In this document: one piece after another, positions 1-6,371 of the stretch
Layout: each line of letters starts with the position of its first letter
How positions within the stretch are numbered: position 1 is the stretch's first letter
Position numbers and translations under genes: made by a program
Assembly: GCA_017853285.1 (NCBI GenBank)
Contig: JAFMJU010000073.1
Location: 1 to 11,310 of the forward strand
DNA from: Gemmataceae bacterium
Lineage (GTDB): Bacteria; Planctomycetota; Planctomycetia; Gemmatales; Gemmataceae
DNA length: 11,310 nucleotides
Direction: 5' to 3'
Notes under the pieces: model-generated
Told to the model about the DNA's origin: nothing
What the model saw: the letters and a program-made list of their open reading frames with translations, nothing else
Databases searched by the model: none

Positions 1-2090
1 GACCGGAGTTTGTGCAGGTTGGTCAGCAGCTCGCCGGCCATGCGGTCGTCCAGTCGGGCCAGGGCGGCGGCGGCGGTTGCCGGGTCTGCCGTGGAGAGTG
101 CTGCCCTCAGTTGGGAGCAGGTTTGCAAAAGCTGGTCCTTCAGCGGGATGTCGCCCAACTCGGGCAGGGCTAGCTGCTTTGCCAATTGCTCCACCTCGGC
201 CCCGATGGCCTGGGCTGTGGATCTGGGATGGATCAGAGTCGCGCCCGCCTCGGGCAGGCGGACCAGGCGCTCGCGGATTTCGGCAAGGAGTGGCTGCTTG
301 GCCTGTTGCTCCGCGATGCCAGGCAACAGCGTTGCGGTCTCAGTGACCCGGCCCACCTCGGGCAGGGCCTCCAAGCGACGCTTCATCTCAAGTGCCTGCT
401 CGCGCGTGTCGGCCCAGGCGAGCGCGTGCCAGGACGCGCCCTTGGTGGAGGCGAGGAGTCGTTTTTCCCACTGGACGGAGGGAAGATTATCCCCTTGGAG
501 GCGGAGCAGGTTGGCGTCGTAGCGGGTCCAGCAGCAGCCGGCAGCCACCCCCAGCCAGGCCACCAGGCCGATACCGAGGGCCAAACCCGGACGAGCCGCC
601 CAGGAGCGGGCCCAGCCCGCCCGGACCTCGGGAACATCCAGGCGTATGGCACCTTGGGCAGCAGGTGCCTCGCGGACAAGAACACTGAGGAGGGGAGGGG
701 CCAAAGTCAGGGCGCTGGTGGCGCACAACAGCAGTCCACCCCCAGCGATCAGACCGAGTTCAGCCACGGCCTGAAAATCGGCCAGCATTGTGGCGAAGAA
801 GGCCAGCATGCCTGTGACTGCGGCGGTGAGGATGGAGGGGCCGGTGGCGGCGGCGGCACGGATGAGGGCGTCGCGGGCCGCGGCCCTGGAGGGATCGCGC
901 AGGGAATCGCGCTCGCGTTGGAAACGGCTGACCAGCAGGACTGCATAATCCCCCATGCCGATCAGCATGACCGCAAAAGTGGCGGAGAGGAGATTGAGGT
1001 GGCCCACGGCCAGCGTGGCGAAACCCAAGGCCCAGACGGTACCTGCCAGCAGGGGCAAACCGCTTGCCAGGGGCGCGCGCCATTGGCGGAAAACCCAGGC
1101 GTACAGGGTGAGCACGCCCAGGAAGGCCAGCCAACTGGCGCGGGTGCTGTCGCGGGTGGAGGCCTCCATCTCGTCGCATTCGAGGACGGGCAAGCCGGTG
1201 AGGCCGACCTCGAGCGCCGGGTATCCTGCTGAAACCTCAGCCAGGATTTGGCGGGCACGGCGAACGCCGGCCACCTGCGGGCACATGGGGTCCGAGGCAT
1301 CCGGCACGGGGCTGGCCAACAGGAAGGTGAGCTTGCCATCATCGCTGCGAAGGCGCTGGGGTTCGAGCAGCATGGCCTCGCGGGTGTCTGCCCCACCAGC
1401 AGCCTGCCAAAGGCCGCCGGCAGGTTGGCGGCCGCTCAACTCCATGGTGGCCGCCTGCAGCAGGTGATCCAACTGGGCCAGGACTTTCCCATCGATCTCC
1501 GCGCCGGGCTTGCCTTGAGCCTTGCGACGCCTGCCCTCCTCGCGTTCGGTGGCGAGGGCGTTGAGTCGGTGCCGGGTCTCGAATACCAAGTTTCGAAGAG
1601 TGAAGAGGTTCCAGCCCAGTGGCAGGTCCAACAGGGGACGCATGGTGCGGAGTTCGCGCACGATGGACTCGATTTGGCTTTGGTCATTCAGCAGCATGGA
1701 CCGGTTGGCGATGGGGCGCAGGTCGACCTCGCGCCAGACGCGGTTGAAGAAGCGGGGCTCAGCCCGGAACGCCGCATCCACATCGGCCAAAAAACGATCC
1801 TGCTCCGCCTGTGTGGAGCCGGAGGCCACCACCACCATGTCGTCCTCGGAACCGGCCCTCTCGAGGTGCTCCTTCCAACGCTGCTGCACCGGCTTGGTGC
1901 TGCTGATCATGTCGTTGCGGCTGGTCATGAACCGCAGTCGCGAAGCGGAAAAGCCGGCTGCAAGGATCGTTAGCAGCAGACCCGCGACAAGAAACCACCA
2001 GGGATGATCCCAAGCGCACCCCGCGAACCGGGAAACCAATGCTCCGAGGCGACCCTCGGTGGGTGCAGGGGTTTGCTGCGGTGAGGCCAT
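1..2090 (-). CDS. RND/MMPL-superfamily exporter, HpnN-like (partial, C-terminus off window)
   Basis: Minus-strand frame open from an ATG at 2088-2090 to the left edge, about 696 codons with no stop, so the C-terminus is missing. Order of parts: a short cytoplasmic start, membrane segment 1 near residues 31-48 (WWFLVAGLLLTILAAGF), a large periplasmic loop to about 315, then a bundle of helices at about 318-470 that holds the RND signature IGMGDYAVLLVSRFQRER (about 377-394). Another helix near 500-518 opens the second half, and part of a second periplasmic loop follows. This half-duplicated plan fits MMPL/RND exporters driven by the proton gradient. The layout and the visible length are compatible with the roughly 850-900 residue HpnN class, which moves hopanoids to the outer membrane. 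The family call is firm; the HpnN assignment and the lipid substrate are inference. A GGGAG lies 11 bases upstream of the start. It is divergent from the TlpA-like gene. Confidence 0.85.
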   Translation of the reverse strand, partial: MASPQQTPAPTEGRLGALVSRFAGCAWDHPWWFLVAGLLLTILAAGFSASRLRFMTSRNDMISSTKPVQQRWKEHLERAGSEDDMVVVASGSTQAEQDRFLADVDAAFRAEPRFFNRVWREVDLRPIANRSMLLNDQSQIESIVRELRTMRPLLDLPLGWNLFTLRNLVFETRHRLNALATEREEGRRRKAQGKPGAEIDGKVLAQLDHLLQAATMELSGRQPAGGLWQAAGGADTREAMLLEPQRLRSDDGKLTFLLASPVPDASDPMCPQVAGVRRARQILAEVSAGYPALEVGLTGLPVLECDEMEASTRDSTRASWLAFLGVLTLYAWVFRQWRAPLASGLPLLAGTVWALGFATLAVGHLNLLSATFAVMLIGMGDYAVLLVSRFQRERDSLRDPSRAAARDALIRAAAATGPSILTAAVTGMLAFFATMLADFQAVAELGLIAGGGLLLCATSALTLAPPLLSVLVREAPAAQGAIRLDVPEVRAGWARSWAARPGLALGIGLVAWLGVAAGCCWTRYDANLLRLQGDNLPSVQWEKRLLASTKGASWHALAWADTREQALEMKRRLEALPEVGRVTETATLLPGIAEQQAKQPLLAEIRERLVRLPEAGATLIHPRSTAQAIGAEVEQLAKQLALPELGDIPLKDQLLQTCSQLRAALSTADPATAAAALARLDDRMAGELLTNLHKLR

Positions 2091-2147
2091 GCGAACAGTC
2101 ACTCCCAAACCTGTCCAGAACGGCGAACCTTCCGAATCAGGCGCGGG

Positions 2148-2176
2148 ACTATAGGAGTTGGCGATATGGGAAGCAA
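2148..2176 (-). promoter_or_regulatory. Putative minus-strand promoter for the MMPL exporter
   Basis: On the minus strand, TTGCTT (plus 2171-2176) is followed by a 17-base spacer and TATAGT (plus 2148-2153). The -10 matches the sigma-70 consensus at 5 of 6 positions, but the -35 at only 3 of 6. The implied start site lies about 50 bases upstream of the exporter ATG. This is prediction from consensus only. Confidence 0.35.
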
Positions 2177-2184
2177 GCGGAAGG

Positions 2185-2232
2185 AGAGGTTTATCAAATT
2201 ATCTAATTTTTCTATTTTAACATCCAGGTTTC
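2185..2232. promoter_or_regulatory. AT-rich segment in the divergent intergenic region
   Basis: The 262-base gap between the exporter and the TlpA-like gene contains a block very rich in A and T that stands out from the GC-rich surroundings. On the plus strand it holds TTATCA (2191-2196) and TATTTT (2213-2218) with a 16-base spacer, each 4 of 6 to consensus. Another -10-like TCTAAT sits at 2202-2207 without a good -35. It probably carries the promoter of the TlpA-like gene, but no single start site can be chosen. The rest of the gap shows nothing else I can name, apart from a doubtful 60-codon ORF (2166-2348). Confidence 0.35.
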
Positions 2233-2352
2233 GCTTATGCGGGACGCCCCTTTCATTCCTTCTTGGCTGTTTTCAGGTTTTTCGTTGGTGGTCGGCCCAG
2301 TTCGTGTTAGTGGTGAGAGAGTTCCAATCTTTCCATGTCAAAGGATGAATCG

Positions 2353-3528
2353 ATGACACGCTTGCATGCCTTGGGAGCAATGGCATTGACCGGCTCCTTC
2401 CTGGGGATGACGGCAGCCCAGCAAAACGCGGTACCAGCCAAGAAAATCACCCTACCTGGGGCTGCCCAAGTAGGTTCGGTGCCACAGCCGGTTTCGAACA
2501 GTCCCGCCGGGAAGGAACTGATGGCGTTGCGGTCGCAATTCAGCCTGCAGCAAAGCCAGGTGATGGCCAAATTGCGCGCCACCGACAACGAGCAGGAGCG
2601 TATCGAGCTGGTGAAGCAGCTTCCCAAGTCGGAGCCGGTTGCCCAAAAAGCGGTGGAGATTGCCAAGAAGGATCTTGAAGACGATGCCGCCTTCGACGCG
2701 CTGCAATATGCCAGCACGCTTGGAACTCTGCCCAGCAGCAAGGCGGGGGTTGAAGCCCGCGAGATCCTGTTCAGCAAGTTCCTTGCCCATCCGAAGATGA
2801 AAACCATGGTCGCGTCCATGACCATGACGCCGGACGGCCGGCAGCAGGCGAAAAGCCTGCTTGCCAACGAGAAGCTGCCGCGGGACATGAAGGGACAGAT
2901 CCTTTTCTCGCTGGCACAGGAAGCCCAGACCTCGGCCCGGCGCGGATTATCCGCCACGGAGCAGGAAAACGCCCTGGAAGAGGCGGCAAAACAGTACGAG
3001 TTGATCGTGAAGGAATACGCGGATGTACCCGGCCCCCGGACCGGGACGCTGGGCGAGCTTGCCAAACCAGCGCTTTTCGAGATCCGCAACCTGAGCCCCG
3101 GCAAAATGGCCCCCGAGGTGACCTGCTGGAAGCTGGATGACGGCAAGGAAGTGGAAGACAAGCTGTCCAACTACAAGGGCAAGGTTGTGGTGCTGGACAT
3201 CTGGGCGACCTGGTGCGGGCCGTGCAAGGCGATGATCCCGCATGAGCGGGAGATGGTGGAGCGACTGAAGGACAAGCCGTTCAAGCTGATCTCGGTCAGC
3301 GGCGACGACAAGATCGAAACCCTGCGCACCTTCCTGGAAAAGGAGAAGATGCCCTGGACCCACTGGTTCGCCGAGCGGAAAGGCATCCTGAAGGACTGGA
3401 ACATCCGCTATTTCCCGACCATCTATATCCTTGATCACACCGGCAAGATCCGTTTCAAGGACCTGCGCGGCGAGAAGATGGAAGAGGCGGTTAACCAGCT
3501 GCTGGCCGAGATGAAAGAAGCGAAGTAA
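2353..3528 (+). CDS. Secreted TlpA/ResA-like thioredoxin-fold protein with long helical N-terminal region
   Basis: A protein of 391 residues. The chosen ATG at 2353 is preceded by AAAGGA with a 7-base gap and opens directly into a signal-peptide-like start (MTRLHALGAMALTGSFLGMTAAQQ). An in-frame ATG at 2335 would add six residues but has a poorer ribosome site. Residues about 50-245 are charged and mostly helical, with no motif I recognise. The C-terminal part (about 250-390) is a TlpA-type redoxin: WATWCGPC with the CxxC pair at 288-291, and RYFPT with the cis-proline at about 355. TlpA/ResA proteins reduce or exchange disulfides outside the cytoplasm, often on cytochrome c or other exported proteins. 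The partner here is unknown; no cytochrome genes are visible nearby. It is transcribed alone and ends at a strong terminator. Confidence 0.88.
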   Translation: MTRLHALGAMALTGSFLGMTAAQQNAVPAKKITLPGAAQVGSVPQPVSNSPAGKELMALRSQFSLQQSQVMAKLRATDNEQERIELVKQLPKSEPVAQKAVEIAKKDLEDDAAFDALQYASTLGTLPSSKAGVEAREILFSKFLAHPKMKTMVASMTMTPDGRQQAKSLLANEKLPRDMKGQILFSLAQEAQTSARRGLSATEQENALEEAAKQYELIVKEYADVPGPRTGTLGELAKPALFEIRNLSPGKMAPEVTCWKLDDGKEVEDKLSNYKGKVVVLDIWATWCGPCKAMIPHEREMVERLKDKPFKLISVSGDDKIETLRTFLEKEKMPWTHWFAERKGILKDWNIRYFPTIYILDHTGKIRFKDLRGEKMEEAVNQLLAEMKEAK

Positions 3529-3550
3529 GCCCCCTATCCAGCCCACCACC

Positions 3551-3592
3551 AAAAAGGGACCGCCCTGGGAACGGGGCGGTCCCTTTTGTTTT
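3551..3592. terminator. Two-way intrinsic terminator between convergent genes
   Basis: A perfect 14-bp stem (AAAAGGGACCGCCC at 3552-3565 with its complement at 3574-3587) and an 8-base loop, followed by TTTTGTTTT on the plus strand. The A run on the left side gives a U run on the minus strand, so it can stop both the TlpA-like gene and the minus-strand operon ending at 3640. Confidence 0.9.
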
Positions 3593-3639
3593 GAGCGGCG
3601 GATCCAAGGCACCGGCCCGAACCGGTTTTGAAAACCCGG

Positions 3640-4239
3640 TCAAACCCCGGCCAACATCCGCACGAACCTGGCCATCAGGTGCGCGTTGTCATGCCAGGTC
3701 CGGGCGCTGACCAGATTGCCATCCACCACCACGGGTGAATCGACATAGTTGCCGCCAAAAGCGGTGATATCGAGGGCACATTTGGCCACGGTGGTGGCGG
3801 TGCGGCCGACCAGGCACCCGGCGGCCGCGGCGATCTCGACGCCGTGGCAGACCATGGCCACCGGTTTGCCCGCCTGGAAGAAATGGCGGGTGGCCTCGAG
3901 CAGATGGTTGTCGTAACGGAGATACTCGGGAGCCCTCCCGCCGGAAAGAAAAAGACCCTTGTAATCCCCGGGTTGGACATCCGCAAACGCGACGGTTGCC
4001 CGGACATGGTAAGCGGGTTGCTCGCGGGTGATGTCCCAGGGAATGGAGGGCTCCGGCGGAATCTCGTGCATCACACCGTGGTACAGGCGGGCCTTGGGTC
4101 CGGCCACCACCACCTCGTACCCCTCCTCGGCCAGACGGAATATCGGGTAGAGGGTATCCAGCACCTCGGTGCCATCCCCCAATGGCAGGAGGATCTTGCC
4201 CCTACCCTTGGGCAACTGGGGAAACTCAGGCTGGCCCAT
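3640..4239 (-). CDS. DJ-1/PfpI-family (class I amidotransferase-like) protein
   Basis: A protein of 199 residues from an ATG at 4237-4239. That start lies one base after the rsmD stop codon, with GGGGAG just upstream, so the two genes are translationally close and share a transcript. The fold signature is clear: a glycine-rich first strand (KILLPLGDGTEVLDTLYP, with E25 at the place of the conserved acidic residue), FLSGGRAPEYLR at about 97-108, and the nucleophile elbow AMVCHGVEIAAAAG with Cys131 and His132. Members of this family include stress-linked deglycases, glyoxalases, chaperones and proteases. The CHG motif suggests an active cysteine, but the substrate cannot be told from sequence. 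Longer in-frame starts further upstream overlap rsmD and would add a basic, unlikely N-terminus. Confidence 0.85.
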   Translation of the reverse strand: MGQPEFPQLPKGRGKILLPLGDGTEVLDTLYPIFRLAEEGYEVVVAGPKARLYHGVMHEIPPEPSIPWDITREQPAYHVRATVAFADVQPGDYKGLFLSGGRAPEYLRYDNHLLEATRHFFQAGKPVAMVCHGVEIAAAAGCLVGRTATTVAKCALDITAFGGNYVDSPVVVDGNLVSARTWHDNAHLMARFVRMLAGV

Positions 4240-4240
4240 G

Positions 4241-4903
4241 TCACTCCCCGCTTTCGTTCTCGTCCGTTTCGGGGATTTCCTCGTCCTCCCCATTCCCGTC
4301 GCTATCGTCTAATTCACCTTCATCGGCGGGGGATCCTCCCCAGAACCACAACAGATTGCGGCCATACTTCCTTTTGCGCCATTGGTCCTGATGGGGAAGC
4401 TGCTCCAGCATGGGGCATTTTTCGGACTGCAGGATGAGGGTGCTTCCCTCCGGCAGGGCCTTTTGGAGGGCATCGATCATCGCCAGCATGGTTTCGGCCC
4501 GACCGGTCAGGTCGGGGAAAGGAGGGCTGAGGAAGACAATCCATTCGCCCGGCATGGGTTTCCAGCTCTCGGCCCAGCGGTAGGCATCGAGTCGGCTGAC
4601 CACGCCGCGGTCGGCGATGCGGAACAGCTTGAGGTGCTTTTCCAGGGCAACTGCCAGCTTGGGATCCTTCTCGATGAACCAGCAGCGTTCGGCACCCCGG
4701 CTGAGGGCCTCCATGCCGATGACGCCGGTGCCGGCGAACACATCCACGAAGAAGACGCCTGAAAGATCCCCGCCGAGGATGGAGAAAAGGGCCTCGCGAG
4801 CCCGCTGCGAGGTGGGACGCAGGCGGGGGTTGACCTCGCATTCCACCATGCGGCCCCTAAGTTCGCCCGCAATAATGCGCACCACGTTTTTTTTGCTTGG
4901 CAT
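4241..4903 (-). CDS. rsmD: 16S rRNA (guanine966-N2)-methyltransferase RsmD
   Basis: A protein of 220 residues from an ATG at 4901-4903; a GTG at 4924 would add seven residues. It shows the RsmD order: VRIIAGELRGR (about 8-18), LRPTSQRAREALFSIL (28-43), SAM-binding motif I DVFAGTG (54-60) followed by GMEALSRGA, the catalytic SPPF (126-129), and a closing KYGRNLLWFW. Most RsmD proteins carry DPPF/Y; the serine here is unusual for this enzyme, although the wider (D/N/S)PP(Y/F) class accepts it. RsmD methylates G966 of 16S rRNA in the small-subunit head. After about residue 193 there is a 25-residue tail made mostly of Asp, Glu, Ser, Gly and Asn, longer than in E. coli. The stop is one base from the following DJ-1-like start, and the glycosyltransferase lies 77 bases upstream. 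Confidence 0.9.
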   Translation of the reverse strand: MPSKKNVVRIIAGELRGRMVECEVNPRLRPTSQRAREALFSILGGDLSGVFFVDVFAGTGVIGMEALSRGAERCWFIEKDPKLAVALEKHLKLFRIADRGVVSRLDAYRWAESWKPMPGEWIVFLSPPFPDLTGRAETMLAMIDALQKALPEGSTLILQSEKCPMLEQLPHQDQWRKRKYGRNLLWFWGGSPADEGELDDSDGNGEDEEIPETDENESGE

Positions 4904-4920
4904 GACACCCTGATCGATAT

Positions 4921-4967
4921 GCACCCGTCAAATTTAGACCATTGAATCCAGTGTACACGGCGGGTGC
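4921..4967. repeat. Inverted repeat in the glycosyltransferase-rsmD gap
   Basis: GCACCCG (4921-4927) and CGGGTGC (4961-4967) are perfect 7-bp arms, 33 bases apart. Between them lies the 8-bp palindrome GTGTACAC. There is no U run, so it is not a classical terminator. It could be an RNA hairpin between the two minus-strand genes or an operator; a chance pairing is also possible. Confidence 0.3.
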
Positions 4968-4980
4968 GAGTTTCGTGCGT

Positions 4981-6231
4981 TTAGCGGGCTGCTTGCTCCA
5001 CCAGGTCGCAGGCCTCACGCAGGGCAGCGGCGGGGTCGAAACGACCGGCCCATTCCCGGGCATGGGCCTGAAATTGATCCTCAGCCAGCAAGTAGGCAAG
5101 CATTCGGGTCAGGCTGCCAAAGGTGGCGCGGCGCGGGGTGAGGTAATCGCCAACCCCCAGCCATTGGACCCGGTGGGCATTGTCGTGCTGATCATGGGCG
5201 AACGGAATGACCAGTTGGGGCACCCCGGCAGCCAGCGCGCGGGCCAGGGTGCCGATGCCACCGTGGTGGGCCAGCAAAGCTGCCTTGGGCAACAGGTCCC
5301 CCATCGGGGCCCAGGTTGCATGGAACACATGCAGGGGCAACGGGTAGGGGACCTGATCGGAGTCTTTGGACAGGAGCACTAACCGTGCCCCCATTGCCGC
5401 AGTAGCCTTCACGAACCGCTCCAGCAGCCAGCGGGCCTGCCGCATGGCGCTGCCAAAAGTCGCCACCACGGGGGGCGGGCCTGATTCCACGAATCGCCAG
5501 AGAGGCGCCAGGTCCGCGGCGGACTGGTCATCGTCGTGTTGCAAAAAGCCGACATGGCGGGCCTGGTCGGGGCGGCTGGGCATTGGGCCGAACCAATCGG
5601 GGAAACAGAGCAACACCCTGTCGGGTGAATTCCACCAACCTTCGAGGTAACGGCGAACCGGGGGCAGGCCGGTTTCGGCGCGCAGCGGCTCCACCGCGCC
5701 CCCGATCAGCGGGTCGGCAATGCGGTCGACGAGTTTGTAGGCCATGCGAGGCGCGAAACGCAGCAGGGTATTGGGCAGCCAGCCACCCGGCACGCGGGGC
5801 GGATTGACTGGGCAACGCAGCACGAGGGGCGCCAGGTGCATGGTGACCAAGGGCACGCCGGTTTCTTCCTGCGCGACCCGTGCACCAAAGCCCAGGGATG
5901 ATGCGACAACCACCCGCTGCCCGGGTTTTTTGGCGAATTGCCGGGCCAGGTCCCGCTGGGTGCGGATCATGTCCATGGCCTGAAAATCAGCCAGGATGGT
6001 GCGGGTGCCCTTGCGGGGGTGCCAGAGGTTGGGGTCGCGCGTGATGCGGTCGTAATGCTCGCGGGTACCCAATGGCTCGAAGGCCAAGCCGGCCCGAATC
6101 ACCTGTTCCTTGAATGTGGGATTGGCACAAAGGCTTACCTGCCAACCCCGGGCGGCCAGCCCTTTACCCAAGGCGATGAACGGAAAGACGTCCCCGGCGC
6201 TGCCGACACCGAAGAGAAGGGCGCTTTTCAT
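4981..6231 (-). CDS. UGT-type (GT1/GT28-like) glycosyltransferase
   Basis: A protein of 416 residues from the ATG at 6229-6231, which begins with the typical MKSALLFGVGSAGDVFPFIALGKGLAARG of the N-terminal GT-B domain. A GGTGG-rich stretch precedes the start; an earlier ATG at 6288 would add 19 residues before this motif. The C-terminal nucleotide-sugar-binding domain has the hallmark HHGGIGTLARALAAGVPQLVIPFAHDQHDNA (322-352), including the HHGG and the DQ pair. This arrangement is that of enzymes glycosylating sterols, macrolides and glycopeptides, which use UDP- or dTDP-sugars. The acceptor is unknown; a lipid or sterol is possible but only a guess. No signal peptide is seen, so it should act in the cytoplasm or at the inner face of the membrane. 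It is first in the likely minus-strand operon. Confidence 0.87.
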   Translation of the reverse strand: MKSALLFGVGSAGDVFPFIALGKGLAARGWQVSLCANPTFKEQVIRAGLAFEPLGTREHYDRITRDPNLWHPRKGTRTILADFQAMDMIRTQRDLARQFAKKPGQRVVVASSLGFGARVAQEETGVPLVTMHLAPLVLRCPVNPPRVPGGWLPNTLLRFAPRMAYKLVDRIADPLIGGAVEPLRAETGLPPVRRYLEGWWNSPDRVLLCFPDWFGPMPSRPDQARHVGFLQHDDDQSAADLAPLWRFVESGPPPVVATFGSAMRQARWLLERFVKATAAMGARLVLLSKDSDQVPYPLPLHVFHATWAPMGDLLPKAALLAHHGGIGTLARALAAGVPQLVIPFAHDQHDNAHRVQWLGVGDYLTPRRATFGSLTRMLAYLLAEDQFQAHAREWAGRFDPAAALREACDLVEQAAR

Positions 6232-6253
6232 CCACCGCCACCTGTTCCGTATG

Positions 6254-6265
6254 ATCAAATTTGAT
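6254..6265. promoter_or_regulatory. 12-bp palindrome in the divergent glycosyltransferase/hydrolase promoter region
   Basis: ATCAAATTTGAT is a perfect palindrome lying 23 bases upstream of the glycosyltransferase ATG and about 106 bases upstream of the hydrolase ATG. On the minus strand a -10-like TACAAT (5 of 6) lies right next to it, on the upstream side. The position fits an operator, but no regulator is identified. The rest of the 140-base gap shows no convincing plus-strand promoter. Confidence 0.35.
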
Positions 6266-6371
6266 TGTATCCATTCGACAACCAACAAACGGGTTCCAGC
6301 AAGGCCCCCTTGGTGCTTTCGATCATGTTAAACTGTCACCCATTCGGAAAAACCCGGTGGGGAGCGACATC

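Noticed and set aside
186..1973. Long plus-strand open frames (348 and 241 codons) opposite the exporter
   Set aside because: They are in the antisense frame of a continuous, well-recognised RND/MMPL protein, are rich in Gly, Gln and His in a way typical of GC-rich shadows, and show no domain.
2307..3170. Minus-strand 287-codon frame opposite the TlpA-like gene
   Set aside because: It overlaps a protein with clear redoxin motifs and a signal peptide, is Ser/Cys-rich without recognisable motifs, and would run into the opposite promoter region.
3621..3642. Imperfect palindrome around ACCGGTTTTGAAAACCCGGT at the end of the DJ-1-like gene
   Set aside because: The centre leaves no room for a stable RNA loop, one C is unpaired, and the strong terminator at 3551-3592 already explains the region.
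6261..6371. Upstream in-frame start for the hydrolase (37 more residues)
   Set aside because: The ATG at 6372 has a strong ribosome site at the right distance and begins directly with a signal peptide; the extension would read the palindrome and promoter region.
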